Assembly: GCA_945874105.1 (NCBI GenBank)
Contig: CAMCFJ010000002.1
Location: 1 to 64,000 of the forward strand
Reading direction: 5' to 3'
DNA length: 64,000 nt
From: Candidatus Nitrotoga sp. CP45
GTDB lineage: Bacteria; Pseudomonadota; Gammaproteobacteria; Burkholderiales; Gallionellaceae
Shown here: piece after piece, positions 33,521-40,628 of the stretch
How the letters are laid out: each line of letters opens with the position of its first letter
Position numbering within the stretch: position 1 is the first letter of the stretch
Translations under genes and position numbers: made by a program
Notes under the pieces: generated by a model
Told to the model about the DNA's origin: nothing
The model's database searches: none
The model's input: the letters and a program-made list of their open reading frames with translations, nothing else

Positions 33521-34870
33521 ATGAACTCCCCTACCTATATTCTTGTATTCGCCGGCGACGTGCATGCCGGACTCGACCGCAGCACTATCATGAACTCCTT
33601 CGCCAGCGAATTTGGTGTTTCGGCGGAAGATGCGGTGCGCATTTTTAATCATCCGCACGTGATACTCAAGCGGGGTCTGGATGTGCATGCCAGCGAAGCG
33701 CTCTGTCAACGCCTCAATAACCTTGGCATGATCGTGCGCGTGGAACAGATGGCCACGGAAAATTCGCCGGGAGTGGCAGCCCCCACCGCAACCGCCGCAA
33801 CACCCACCGCTGCCGCGCCTCCCGCGCGACCGCTTAGGGCAGGCCCCGCTCTTGCCGCAACGGCTCAAGTGAAACGCGAAAACTTCATTTTTAGCGGTAG
33901 CGGCAACGAGTTTTTTCGCATCTGGATTGTCAATTTACTGCTCAGCGTAATGACCTTGGGCATCTATTCGGCTTGGGCCAAAGTGCGGACACGGCGTTAC
34001 TTCTACGGTAACACGCAACTGGCCGGCAGCAGCTTTGAGTATCTGGCCAGCCCGATCGCGATTCTTAAGGGGCGTCTCATTGCGGTTGCATTTTTTGCTG
34101 CCTATTCTGTGGCCGGGAAGACTTCTCCGGTAGCGGCGGGTCTGCTCGCGGTGCTGTTGATGATTGTCACGCCATGGATTATTGTCGCCAGCCTGCGCTT
34201 TCGCCATCGCAACTCGGCTTGGCGCGGCGTGCGTTTTGATTTTGCCGGCAAGTCTAAGGACGCGATGCGCGAATTCCTGCTCTGGCCGTTGGCAGGCGTG
34301 CTTTCTTTGGGTCTTGCCATGCCCTATGTGATCGGTCGCCAGCAACGCTGGCTGGCCGGTGAATCGCGTTTCGGAACCAGCGCATTTTCGCAATCCGCAA
34401 CGACGCGAAGCTTTTACATGCTGGCGCTGGCGGTGGTGGCAGTCGCAATCGCAGGTGTAGTCGCAGGTTTCATAGTCGCGGGCGCAAGCGCATTGATCGG
34501 TGTGCACAGTGCTATCCCGCTAATGGCCATTGCCCCCATAGCCCTGGCCTATTTCGCTACCTTTGTGGTGGCTCGGTTCAAGTGGAAAAACCTGATCTAT
34601 CAGCATCTCGAACTTGGCCCGCATCGCTTTGGCGCTGACTATCGCTTCGGCTCCTATTTGCGTCTGGTGTTGCTCAATACCCTCGGCATTTTGTTTACCC
34701 TGGGCTTGTTCTACCCTTGGGCCAAAGTGCGCACTGCGCAGTACGCTGCTGATCACATCTGGATGGAGGCGGCGGGTGACCTTGCAGATTTTGCTGCCGG
34801 CCCGGCGCAGCAAGCCGGAGCCGCCGGTAGTGAAATGGGCGATTTCTTCAATGTCGAAATTGGGCTCTGA
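33521..34870 (+). CDS. YjgN-like DUF898 membrane protein
   Basis: 449 residues. Residues 1-75 form a small alpha/beta domain (YILVFAGDVHAGLDRSTIM, HVILKRGLDVHASEALCQRL), then an Ala/Pro linker (about 80-115). The DUF898 polytopic membrane domain follows, with internal repeats: FFRIWIVNLLLSVMTLGIYS-AWAKVRTRRYFYGNT and, near the end, YLRLVLLNTLGILFTLGLFY-PWAKVRTAQY. The function of DUF898 is unknown. It is followed after about 20 bp by an M48 peptidase gene, so the two probably act together. Confidence 0.85.
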   Translation: MNSPTYILVFAGDVHAGLDRSTIMNSFASEFGVSAEDAVRIFNHPHVILKRGLDVHASEALCQRLNNLGMIVRVEQMATENSPGVAAPTATAATPTAAAPPARPLRAGPALAATAQVKRENFIFSGSGNEFFRIWIVNLLLSVMTLGIYSAWAKVRTRRYFYGNTQLAGSSFEYLASPIAILKGRLIAVAFFAAYSVAGKTSPVAAGLLAVLLMIVTPWIIVASLRFRHRNSAWRGVRFDFAGKSKDAMREFLLWPLAGVLSLGLAMPYVIGRQQRWLAGESRFGTSAFSQSATTRSFYMLALAVVAVAIAGVVAGFIVAGASALIGVHSAIPLMAIAPIALAYFATFVVARFKWKNLIYQHLELGPHRFGADYRFGSYLRLVLLNTLGILFTLGLFYPWAKVRTAQYAADHIWMEAAGDLADFAAGPAQQAGAAGSEMGDFFNVEIGL

Positions 34871-34891
34871 GTACGACCGCATGGTGTGCAC

Positions 34892-35881
34892 ATGACACGC
34901 ATTACCGGCCGTTACCACGATGGCAATAGTTCACAGACCCACCTCGCCGAGCTGCAGGTTGACGCCGTCGAGATTCGGGTGCTCGCCGCAGGGGGCGCAC
35001 TGCGTGATACCACTGCGCGTAATGCCATTACCATTGATGAACGTTTGGGCAACATGCCGCGCTTTATTCGTTTTGCCGATGGCGCGCGTTTCGAATCCAG
35101 CGATAACGATGTCATCGATGCCGCCTTTGGCGTGCAAAGTCGCGTACACCGGTATGAAAGTCGCTGGAGCTTGGTGCTGGGCGGGGTATTTGCCCTCGTT
35201 GTGTTAGTGGGTGCTGCGGTAGAATGGGGCATTCCATGGGCGGCGAACAAGGCCGCACAGGCCATGCCAGACGCCATGTTACAGCAGGCTGACGCCAGCA
35301 CGTTGCGGATATTCGAGCAGCGACTAAACATCTCCCGTGTACCGGCATTGCGCCAGGCGCAAATCCTTGCCCGTTGCGCGCCTTTGATCCAAGCTGTAGC
35401 CGCAGAATCGCGCATTCAGGTGCAGTTTCGTGATGGTGCGGGCTCGTTTGGAGCTAATGCCTTCGCTTTGCCGGCGGGCACGATAGTGGTCACCGATCAA
35501 CTGGTGAACAAAGCCTTGCATGACGATGAAATCGTCGCCGTCATCGCCCACGAAATCGGGCACGTAGTGTATCGGCACGGCATGCGTAATGCCTTCCAAG
35601 CTTCTCTCATCGGTTTGCTGCCGTCGCTGCTGATTGGTGATGTGACGTCGGTGTCCACGGTGGTGGCCACGCTGCCAGTCATCCTGACCAAGTTAGGATA
35701 TTCTCGCGAAGCCGAGCATGAGGCCGATATGTATGCTGTGCGGGCGCTAACCGCCATGCATATTCCCACGCACCGTCTGGGCGATTTGCTTAAGCGTATT
35801 GACAAAGGCGACGCTCTGCCGGGCTATCTTTCGACACACCCGCCGACTCCAGAGCGCGCAGAGGCAGCGCAGGCGCAGTGA
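34892..35881 (+). CDS. M48-family zinc metallopeptidase
   Basis: 329 residues from the ATG at 34892; a GTG two codons earlier is possible. Residues 1-85 are a soluble N-terminal region, one helix follows (WSLVLGGVFALVVLVGAAVE) and then the M48 domain: zinc motif VIAHEIGHVVYRHG, and downstream EAEHEADMYAVRAL supplying the third ligand. The C-terminal LSTHPPTPER is typical for the family. Membrane-anchored proteolysis in the cell envelope. Operon partner of the DUF898 gene. Confidence 0.92.
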   Translation: MTRITGRYHDGNSSQTHLAELQVDAVEIRVLAAGGALRDTTARNAITIDERLGNMPRFIRFADGARFESSDNDVIDAAFGVQSRVHRYESRWSLVLGGVFALVVLVGAAVEWGIPWAANKAAQAMPDAMLQQADASTLRIFEQRLNISRVPALRQAQILARCAPLIQAVAAESRIQVQFRDGAGSFGANAFALPAGTIVVTDQLVNKALHDDEIVAVIAHEIGHVVYRHGMRNAFQASLIGLLPSLLIGDVTSVSTVVATLPVILTKLGYSREAEHEADMYAVRALTAMHIPTHRLGDLLKRIDKGDALPGYLSTHPPTPERAEAAQAQ

Positions 35882-35957
35882 CCAACCTGTTCCATTTTGC
35901 TGCGCGATAGCTCGGTAGATACTGGGCTATCAAGAACGAATTTTCTGCCAGACCATC

Positions 35958-36027
35958 CTGTCATTTCGACTGAAAGGAGAAATCTTGTGGTGTGCGCAAG
36001 ATTCCTCACTTCGTTTCGGAATGACAG
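35958..36027. repeat. Small inverted-repeat element
   Basis: Terminal arms CTGTCATTTCG and CGGAATGACAG with an inner AATCTT/AAGATT pair form a hairpin. It resembles short intergenic palindromic or MITE-like repeats found in many bacteria. Confidence 0.6.
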
Positions 36028-36035
36028 CAAGTGTG

Positions 36036-36140
36036 CGTAGCCTGGGCTACGCTTAGGTTGGCGCTTAGGTTGGCGCTGAGCTTGCGAAGCCCAACATTCC
36101 ACCACTTACCATAACCATCTACGCCATCATCTATTTTCTC
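36036..36140. repeat. Intergenic repeat cluster
   Basis: Palindrome GCGTAGCCTGGGCTACG (also at 37011) is followed by TTAGGTTGGCG duplicated in tandem. Then comes a stretch whose reverse complement (GGCGTAGATGGTTATGG, GGAATGTTGGGCTTCG) is similar to 39176-39260. Non-coding. Confidence 0.6.
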
Positions 36141-36151
36141 GGGATCAAAGA

Positions 36152-36241
36152 GCAATAAGCTTTGGGGCACTCTTCTTCTTGCTGTTGCAGAGCCCACATT
36201 TGCGCATAGGCGCCCTGTTCCGCCAGCAGCTCATGCGTGCG
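36152..36241 (-). pseudogene. 3'-end relic of the Atm1-like ABC exporter gene
   Basis: The minus frame encodes THELLAEQGAYAQMWALQQQ EEE, a diverged copy of the last about 25 residues of the ABC exporter at 40629-42407. The similarity covers 36152-36241 against 40614-40704 in the same orientation. Only the 3' end is present. The antitoxin gene at 36231 ends inside it and takes its stop codon from it. Confidence 0.8.
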
Positions 36242-36569
36242 CTTTATCTTCCGGCTCGACGGAAAGCCTCATGCCGACTGACTTCAGCACCGCCAGCAAA
36301 GTGTTCAAGGTCGGGTTACCCTTCGGCGATAACGCACGGTACAGGCTTTCGCGTTGAACACCCGCCGCTTCGGCAACCTTGGCGATGCCGCCGCATGATT
36401 CGGCAATCTGGCGCAAAGCCAACAGCGCAGCACCTCGACCGTCCGGCTCGTTCATTTCCGACATGGCCTGCTTGAGATATTCGACCGCAAATTCAGGGTC
36501 TGAGCGCAAGGCATCGAGCACCCATTCCTCATGCGACACCGAGGCGGCATGTGTCTTTTGCGTTTTCAT
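36231..36569 (-). CDS. Antitoxin of a RelE-type module (HTH, HigA-like)
   Basis: 112 residues from the ATG at 36569, which overlaps the toxin stop by 4 bp. The second half carries an HTH-like segment (GGIAKVAEAAGVQRESLYRA-LSPKGNPTLNTLLAVL) typical of addiction-module antidote proteins that pair with phage-derived HigB/RelE toxins. The last codons and stop lie in the ABC-exporter relic, so the original C-terminus may have been altered. Confidence 0.88.
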   Translation of the reverse strand: MKTQKTHAASVSHEEWVLDALRSDPEFAVEYLKQAMSEMNEPDGRGAALLALRQIAESCGGIAKVAEAAGVQRESLYRALSPKGNPTLNTLLAVLKSVGMRLSVEPEDKAHA

Positions 36570-36892
36570 GTTGTATTCCTCCGTTGGTAATCTTTCCAGC
36601 ACTCGATGGCGCGGCTGATGTCCGCGGCCTGGCTGCGCTTATCTCCGCCACACAGCAACAGTACAACAGTCTTGCCGTTGCGAGCGTAATACACGCGGTA
36701 GCCGGGACCAAAATCCTCGCGCAGTTCCCATACACCCTCGCGACAAGGTTTGCAGTCGCCAAAATTTCCTGCTGCAACTTTTGCCAGGCGAAAAACAATT
36801 CTTGCCTTGGTCTGCTTTTCCTTGAAGGAATCAAGCCATATTTGAAAAGGCACATGACCAGCATTATCGCGATAATGTTCAATGGTGTTCAT
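36566..36892 (-). CDS. Type II toxin, RelE/HigB-like
   Basis: 108 residues: FQIWLDSFKEKQTKARIVFR, GVWELREDFGPGYRVYYARN and VVLLLCGGDKRSQAADISRA are the three conserved blocks of the short HigB-like addiction-module killer proteins. Toxin gene first, antitoxin second, 4-bp overlap. Probably mRNA interferase activity on ribosomes. 36893-37010 shows no gene. Confidence 0.9.
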   Translation of the reverse strand: MNTIEHYRDNAGHVPFQIWLDSFKEKQTKARIVFRLAKVAAGNFGDCKPCREGVWELREDFGPGYRVYYARNGKTVVLLLCGGDKRSQAADISRAIECWKDYQRRNTT

Positions 36893-37010
36893 TGGATAAA
36901 GTGTAACTTATAATTCACTCGCGAATGAAGAAACTTTTCCAATAAAGAAATTGCGCCAAATGACACAAGTGACGCCATCCCACACATATCCTATCTGCAT
37001 GGCAGCAAGC

Positions 37011-37026
37011 GTAGCCTGGGCTACGG
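37011..37026. repeat. REP palindrome next to the IS110 end
   Basis: CGTAGCCTGGGCTACG, a near-perfect palindrome also found at 36036. The IS110 element starts directly beside it; IS110-family elements often use REP palindromes as targets. Confidence 0.6.
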
Positions 37027-38268
37027 GTAGATACCGTCTTTAAAGTCAAGCATTTTTCAGATAATCGTGTTGATACGGCTGCTGAGTTTTGAGTACACCA
37101 AAGCACAAATGCACTAACTTGCGCATTGCGGCACCAAGGGCGGACATCTTGGACTTGCCTCGGGCAAGCAGGCGTTCATAAACAGCTTTGACGTGCGGGT
37201 TGTAACGTGTCCCCACGACGGCAGCCATATAGAGCACGGCACGTATTCTGGCGGGGCCGGCCTTGGACATTCGCGCGCGTCCCAGCACCGAACTACCCGA
37301 CTGTCGTTCCACCGGAACGAGCCCCAGATAAGCCGCCAACTGTTCCGCTGAACCGAAATCATGGTTGTGCATCACAGAGAGTAGATTGCTCCCCACCTGC
37401 GGGCCAATTGCTGGAATACTTTGGAGCAATGCCCTGTCTTTCTGAAGATTCGAATGCTTGCCAATATGTGCGTCAATATCCTTTTGTAGCTGAGCCAACT
37501 GCGTGACCAGAAACCCAATGCTTGCTTCAAGTGATTTATGAATCAGCGCTGGCGTGTCTGTGGCACCAGCTTTCTCCTGGCGATTGCGCTCGCGTTGTAA
37601 ATCCTGGGCAATGGCTTCACGGCGGCTCAACAACGCTTGCAGTAGCCGTGCTTCCTGAGGAGGCGGCACCCAAGCTCTGGGTTTGAGCAATGCGCCATAA
37701 CGGGCCAGCACAACGCTGTCCACGCCATCGGTCTTGGTGCGCACGGCCAGCCCACGGCCAAAATCTTTTACCTGCGCCGGATTGATGATGGAAACCATCA
37801 CGCCAACATCCGCGAGCGCCATGGCAGCTTGTTCGTGATAGATGCCGGTGGCTTCCATGACGATATGCAATGCTTCCGGGGAAACGTTTTGTTTGGCAAC
37901 CCAAGCCAGCAAATCAACGATCCCTGACGGGGTATTTTTCACTACTTTGATCTTGCGCTTGCCACTGGCTTCATCCAGCAACAGGCAACAATCTAATTTG
38001 GCTTTTGCCACATCCATACCGAGATAGAACATGATGACCCCCTGTTTCAATGTTAGCCAACTTCGCCCACTTGCCTTGTGCATGCAGGGTTCACCCCTTG
38101 GATACCGTTCAGTGTCTATGCTGGCGAAAGGTGAAGCAGAGGGCTTGATCTACGCGACAAGGTCGAGCCTTAAGGTTGGGCTCAAGCTTCCTCTGCTTCG
38201 TGTGATGGTAGCTAACCACCACGGAAAGAAAGATACAAGGTTGGCGCTGAGCGCAGTAGATACCGTCT
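37027..38268 (-). mobile_element. IS110-family insertion sequence
   Basis: About 1.24 kb. The sequence GTAGATACCGTCT occurs at both ends (37027-37039 and 38256-38268). Between them lies one intact transposase on the minus strand, with only about 6 bp beyond the left repeat but about 220 bp of non-coding sequence upstream of the transposase. IS110-group elements (for example IS621) encode a bridge RNA in such a 5' non-coding end. Boundaries are inferred from the repeats. Confidence 0.7.
37046..38032 (-). CDS. IS110-family transposase
   Basis: 328 residues from the ATG at 38032 (the frame is open further upstream). N-terminal RuvC-like DEDD domain: FYLGMDVAKAKLDCCLL (first D), VMEATGIYHEQAAMAL (E), RTKTDGVDSVVLARYG (DxxD). 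C-terminal transposase_20 domain: LLQSIPAIGPQVGSNLLS, and LAAYLGLVPVERQSGSSVLG with the conserved serine. Full length with all catalytic residues, so the element may be active. Confidence 0.95.
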   Translation of the reverse strand: MFYLGMDVAKAKLDCCLLLDEASGKRKIKVVKNTPSGIVDLLAWVAKQNVSPEALHIVMEATGIYHEQAAMALADVGVMVSIINPAQVKDFGRGLAVRTKTDGVDSVVLARYGALLKPRAWVPPPQEARLLQALLSRREAIAQDLQRERNRQEKAGATDTPALIHKSLEASIGFLVTQLAQLQKDIDAHIGKHSNLQKDRALLQSIPAIGPQVGSNLLSVMHNHDFGSAEQLAAYLGLVPVERQSGSSVLGRARMSKAGPARIRAVLYMAAVVGTRYNPHVKAVYERLLARGKSKMSALGAAMRKLVHLCFGVLKTQQPYQHDYLKNA

Positions 38269-38355
38269 CTACCGCGCTAACCGAGTGACATGGGTGCCTG
38301 ACCCCTTTAATTATGATCGTTGGAGTAATTGACAACACCATTTCATGTTGGCATC

Positions 38356-38661
38356 ATGTCCAACATGAAGGCAACCCTGATTGCACGAACACGAATCGTC
38401 TATTCAACTCAAGCATTCGCCGAGTTGATTCTTTGGCGAGTTCCCAAACCTGTACCGGGCTCAGACCACGAGTTCAAGTACCGATTGGCATACGTTGTTA
38501 ACACGATTTGCGTGGTGCGCTACGACAACGAGGCTGGAAAGGGTGACCACCGGCATTTCGGCGTGAAAGAAAGCAGCTACAAATTCAGTACGCCAGAGCG
38601 CTTGATGACCGATTTTCAGAAAGACATTGCGAGGTGGAACGATGAAAACAGTAATTCTTGA
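38356..38661 (+). CDS. TumE-like toxin (DUF6516)
   Basis: About 101 residues from ATG 38356; ATG 38365 (MKATLIARTRIVYS) is equally possible. The segments HEFKYRLAYVVNTICVVRYD and GDHRHFGVKESSYKFSTPE match the DUF6516/TumE family of predicted toxins found on plasmids and Tn3-type transposons. It overlaps the following HTH gene by 20 bp, the arrangement of tumE-tumA. Confidence 0.75.
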   Translation: MSNMKATLIARTRIVYSTQAFAELILWRVPKPVPGSDHEFKYRLAYVVNTICVVRYDNEAGKGDHRHFGVKESSYKFSTPERLMTDFQKDIARWNDENSNS

Positions 38662-38989
38662 GGTTCGCTCGCCCGAGGAATCGATGGCGAATTTTGTTCA
38701 ATCCTGGAAGACTGGAAAACCAGAACGGGTTGCACGAATCGCGTTTGCAACTCCAGAGCTGCTGTGGCAAGTTCTCACGACCAAGCGCTGGGAGCTGCTA
38801 AAGGTCTTGTGTGGTGCAGGGCCAATCTCCATTCGAGAAGCCGCTCGCCGTGCTGGCCGCGACGTAAAGGCTGTCCACTCCGACATCACTGCCCTGCTAA
38901 ATGCAGGCATTCTTGATCGCGCCGAAAGCGGCGGTATAATCTTTCCGTTTGAGACGGTCAAGGTTGAGTTTTTGCTAGAGGCAGCGTAG
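38642..38989 (+). CDS. TumA-like HTH antitoxin
   Basis: 115 residues. The winged-helix-type segment WELLKVLCGAGPISIREAAR-RAGRDVKAVHSDITALLNAG is followed by the hydrophobic end FPFETVKVEFLLEA. This is the HVO_A0114-like DNA-binding group that accompanies DUF6516 toxins. GAGGTGG precedes the ATG. Likely antitoxin and autorepressor of the pair. Confidence 0.75.
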   Translation: MKTVILEVRSPEESMANFVQSWKTGKPERVARIAFATPELLWQVLTTKRWELLKVLCGAGPISIREAARRAGRDVKAVHSDITALLNAGILDRAESGGIIFPFETVKVEFLLEAA

Positions 38990-39175
38990 CGCTTCGGGAA
39001 AATACGCCGAACTCTTCAATCGAGGGGACGTGCCCCGGCAAGCCGAGGTACACCCTCTCATGCTATCCACTTCGCTAGTCGCCCATCAAGGCCGGGTTCT
39101 CGCGGCGTCTGGCAAAAAAATTGCATCAGCCGCCAAGCGTGAGCGTAGCATCTAGAAGCGGCGGATTGCGGGGTG

Positions 39176-39260
39176 AGAAAATTGTTGATGGAGTAGATAA
39201 TTATGGTGATGTTGATGAGCGGTGAAATGTTGGGCTTCATGTCTTTCAACCCAACCTACC
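39176..39260. repeat. Dispersed intergenic repeat
   Basis: Similar, in opposite orientation, to 36058-36140 (GTTGATGGAGTAGAT, GAAATGTTGGGCTTC, CCAACCTACC). The 38990-39352 gap is built mainly of such repeats and holds no gene that I can support. Confidence 0.55.
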
Positions 39261-39263
39261 GGG

Positions 39264-39323
39264 CTCAGTAGAGTCGAGAACAGGCTCTCGCCGGATGACA
39301 GCTGCGATGTCAAGACTTAACCC
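39264..39323. repeat. Dispersed repeat, copy 2
   Basis: Same element as 30485-30543 and in the same orientation. It ends about 30 bp before the hypothetical gene at 39353. Confidence 0.8.
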
Positions 39324-39352
39324 CTTTTATTTTATTAGGCAAAGGAGAGAAG

Positions 39353-39799
39353 ATGGGACTATTTACAAAGCTCTTTGGCGGCGCTGATGGGTGTCGCGAG
39401 GCTATGCGCGAATCCTATGAGAAGCATGCCAAGTTGGCGAGGCAAAGCGGAATGGATTCCCCGCACGCTTTCGGGTTGTATGGCGCGCTTGGAAGCAGGT
39501 ATCAAGCGCGCAGGTTACCGGTCGTGGAAGCCGTAATGTGGGCTGAACTTTCGCCGTTTCTTGCGATGAAGGAAGCTGAGGGAATTGAGGCAATTGCTGA
39601 GTATACGGTATTTCAGGAGCGGCCAAGCGATGCCCGCCAAGAATGGCTGAGGGCTCTAATAAACAATGCACTCCGTGCCCCTTCCGATAGCTCCCTAACC
39701 ACGTTGGCAATTGGAGGTTTGATGAATCAGGTCGCATGGTGCAGTCTGCTTGAACCGTCTACGATATCCGCGATTGAGCGCACCGTCGCAGACGTCTGA
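39353..39799 (+). CDS. Hypothetical protein
   Basis: 148 residues, well-placed ribosome binding site (AAAGGAGAG) before the ATG. Mostly helical, soluble, with MGLFTKLFGGADGCREAMRE at the start; no recognised domain. It lies 4 bp before the next small gene, so the two are probably co-transcribed. Unknown function; part of the accessory island. Confidence 0.65.
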   Translation: MGLFTKLFGGADGCREAMRESYEKHAKLARQSGMDSPHAFGLYGALGSRYQARRLPVVEAVMWAELSPFLAMKEAEGIEAIAEYTVFQERPSDARQEWLRALINNALRAPSDSSLTTLAIGGLMNQVAWCSLLEPSTISAIERTVADV

Positions 39800-39803
39800 A
39801 ATC

Positions 39804-40073
39804 ATGTCAGAGCCAAAGTTTATCTGTTACTGCGATCTCTGCGGAAACCAATTTCAATTTGGTCCACACCTGTATGATGGAAAGCACATCCGCCGTTATC
39901 AAGTTTCAGCTTGTCGATCGTGCTGGGATGCCAATTGGGATGGATGGGCACCTTACCTTGGAAACGACTTATTACGCACCTACGAGCAAAAGACATTTCT
40001 ATCCCTGAGCGAAACTCAAAGGGGTGGCTTCCACATGAATAGCGCATTTGTCCTGCGCAACCCCTCACCGTAG
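39804..40073 (+). CDS. Small zinc-ribbon-like hypothetical protein
   Basis: 89 residues from the ATG at 39804 (4 bp after the previous stop; the frame is open upstream). Two cysteine pairs, CYCDLCG near residue 7-13 and CRSC near residue 37-40, suggest one zinc-binding site. The remainder (WDGWAPYLGNDLLRTYEQKT) is unassigned. Function unknown. Confidence 0.6.
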   Translation: MSEPKFICYCDLCGNQFQFGPHLYDGKHIRRYQVSACRSCWDANWDGWAPYLGNDLLRTYEQKTFLSLSETQRGGFHMNSAFVLRNPSP

Positions 40074-40088
40074 ACGTTAGGATTCACA

Positions 40089-40538
40089 TTGACGCTATCT
40101 ACTTTCTTAAATATTTTAGGCTCGTGCATCGGTTTTTTGTCTGCGCTATTCTTTGCTGCTGGCGCAATATTCACCAGCCCAAAGCTCGTATTCAATATTG
40201 CAAAATCGTACTGGGATATTAATAGTCACTGGGCAGATTCTATATGCGATCAGAGAGCCGATTACATAGCTGGCGCGTTACTTCTTCTGCTGTCATTTTC
40301 CTCACAACTTTCGGCCAACCTAATTCAACCAGAGACTCAATCATTACCATTTCAACCGTTCGGTTGTGCCATTGCCGAAATAATTGCTGTACTAACATTT
40401 CTTCTGTTGTGCGCAGTCTTGCTTCGCAACGCTGTCGCCAAGTCAACCAAAGAAACTGTCCGACGAATGCAAGTAGAAGCACTGGCAAAAGAAGAACTAG
40501 AAAACAAGGTTCATGCTCTATCAAGGAAAACCTCCTAA
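40089..40538 (+). CDS. Hypothetical membrane protein
   Basis: 149 residues with a TTG start. Three predicted helices (FLNILGSCIGFLSALFFAAG, YIAGALLLLLSFSSQL, IIAVLTFLLLCAVLL) and a charged C-terminal tail (TKETVRRMQVEALAKEELEN). No family recognised. It follows the two small hypothetical genes with short gaps and may form one transcription unit with them. Confidence 0.6.
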   Translation: MTLSTFLNILGSCIGFLSALFFAAGAIFTSPKLVFNIAKSYWDINSHWADSICDQRADYIAGALLLLLSFSSQLSANLIQPETQSLPFQPFGCAIAEIIAVLTFLLLCAVLLRNAVAKSTKETVRRMQVEALAKEELENKVHALSRKTS

Positions 40539-40628
40539 CGAATAAGGTTAAAAGATCAATGTGGTCATACTCAATTGATATTAAAGAATACTGGGGGGGG
40601 AATGAATCAAATGGCAATAAGCTTTGAG

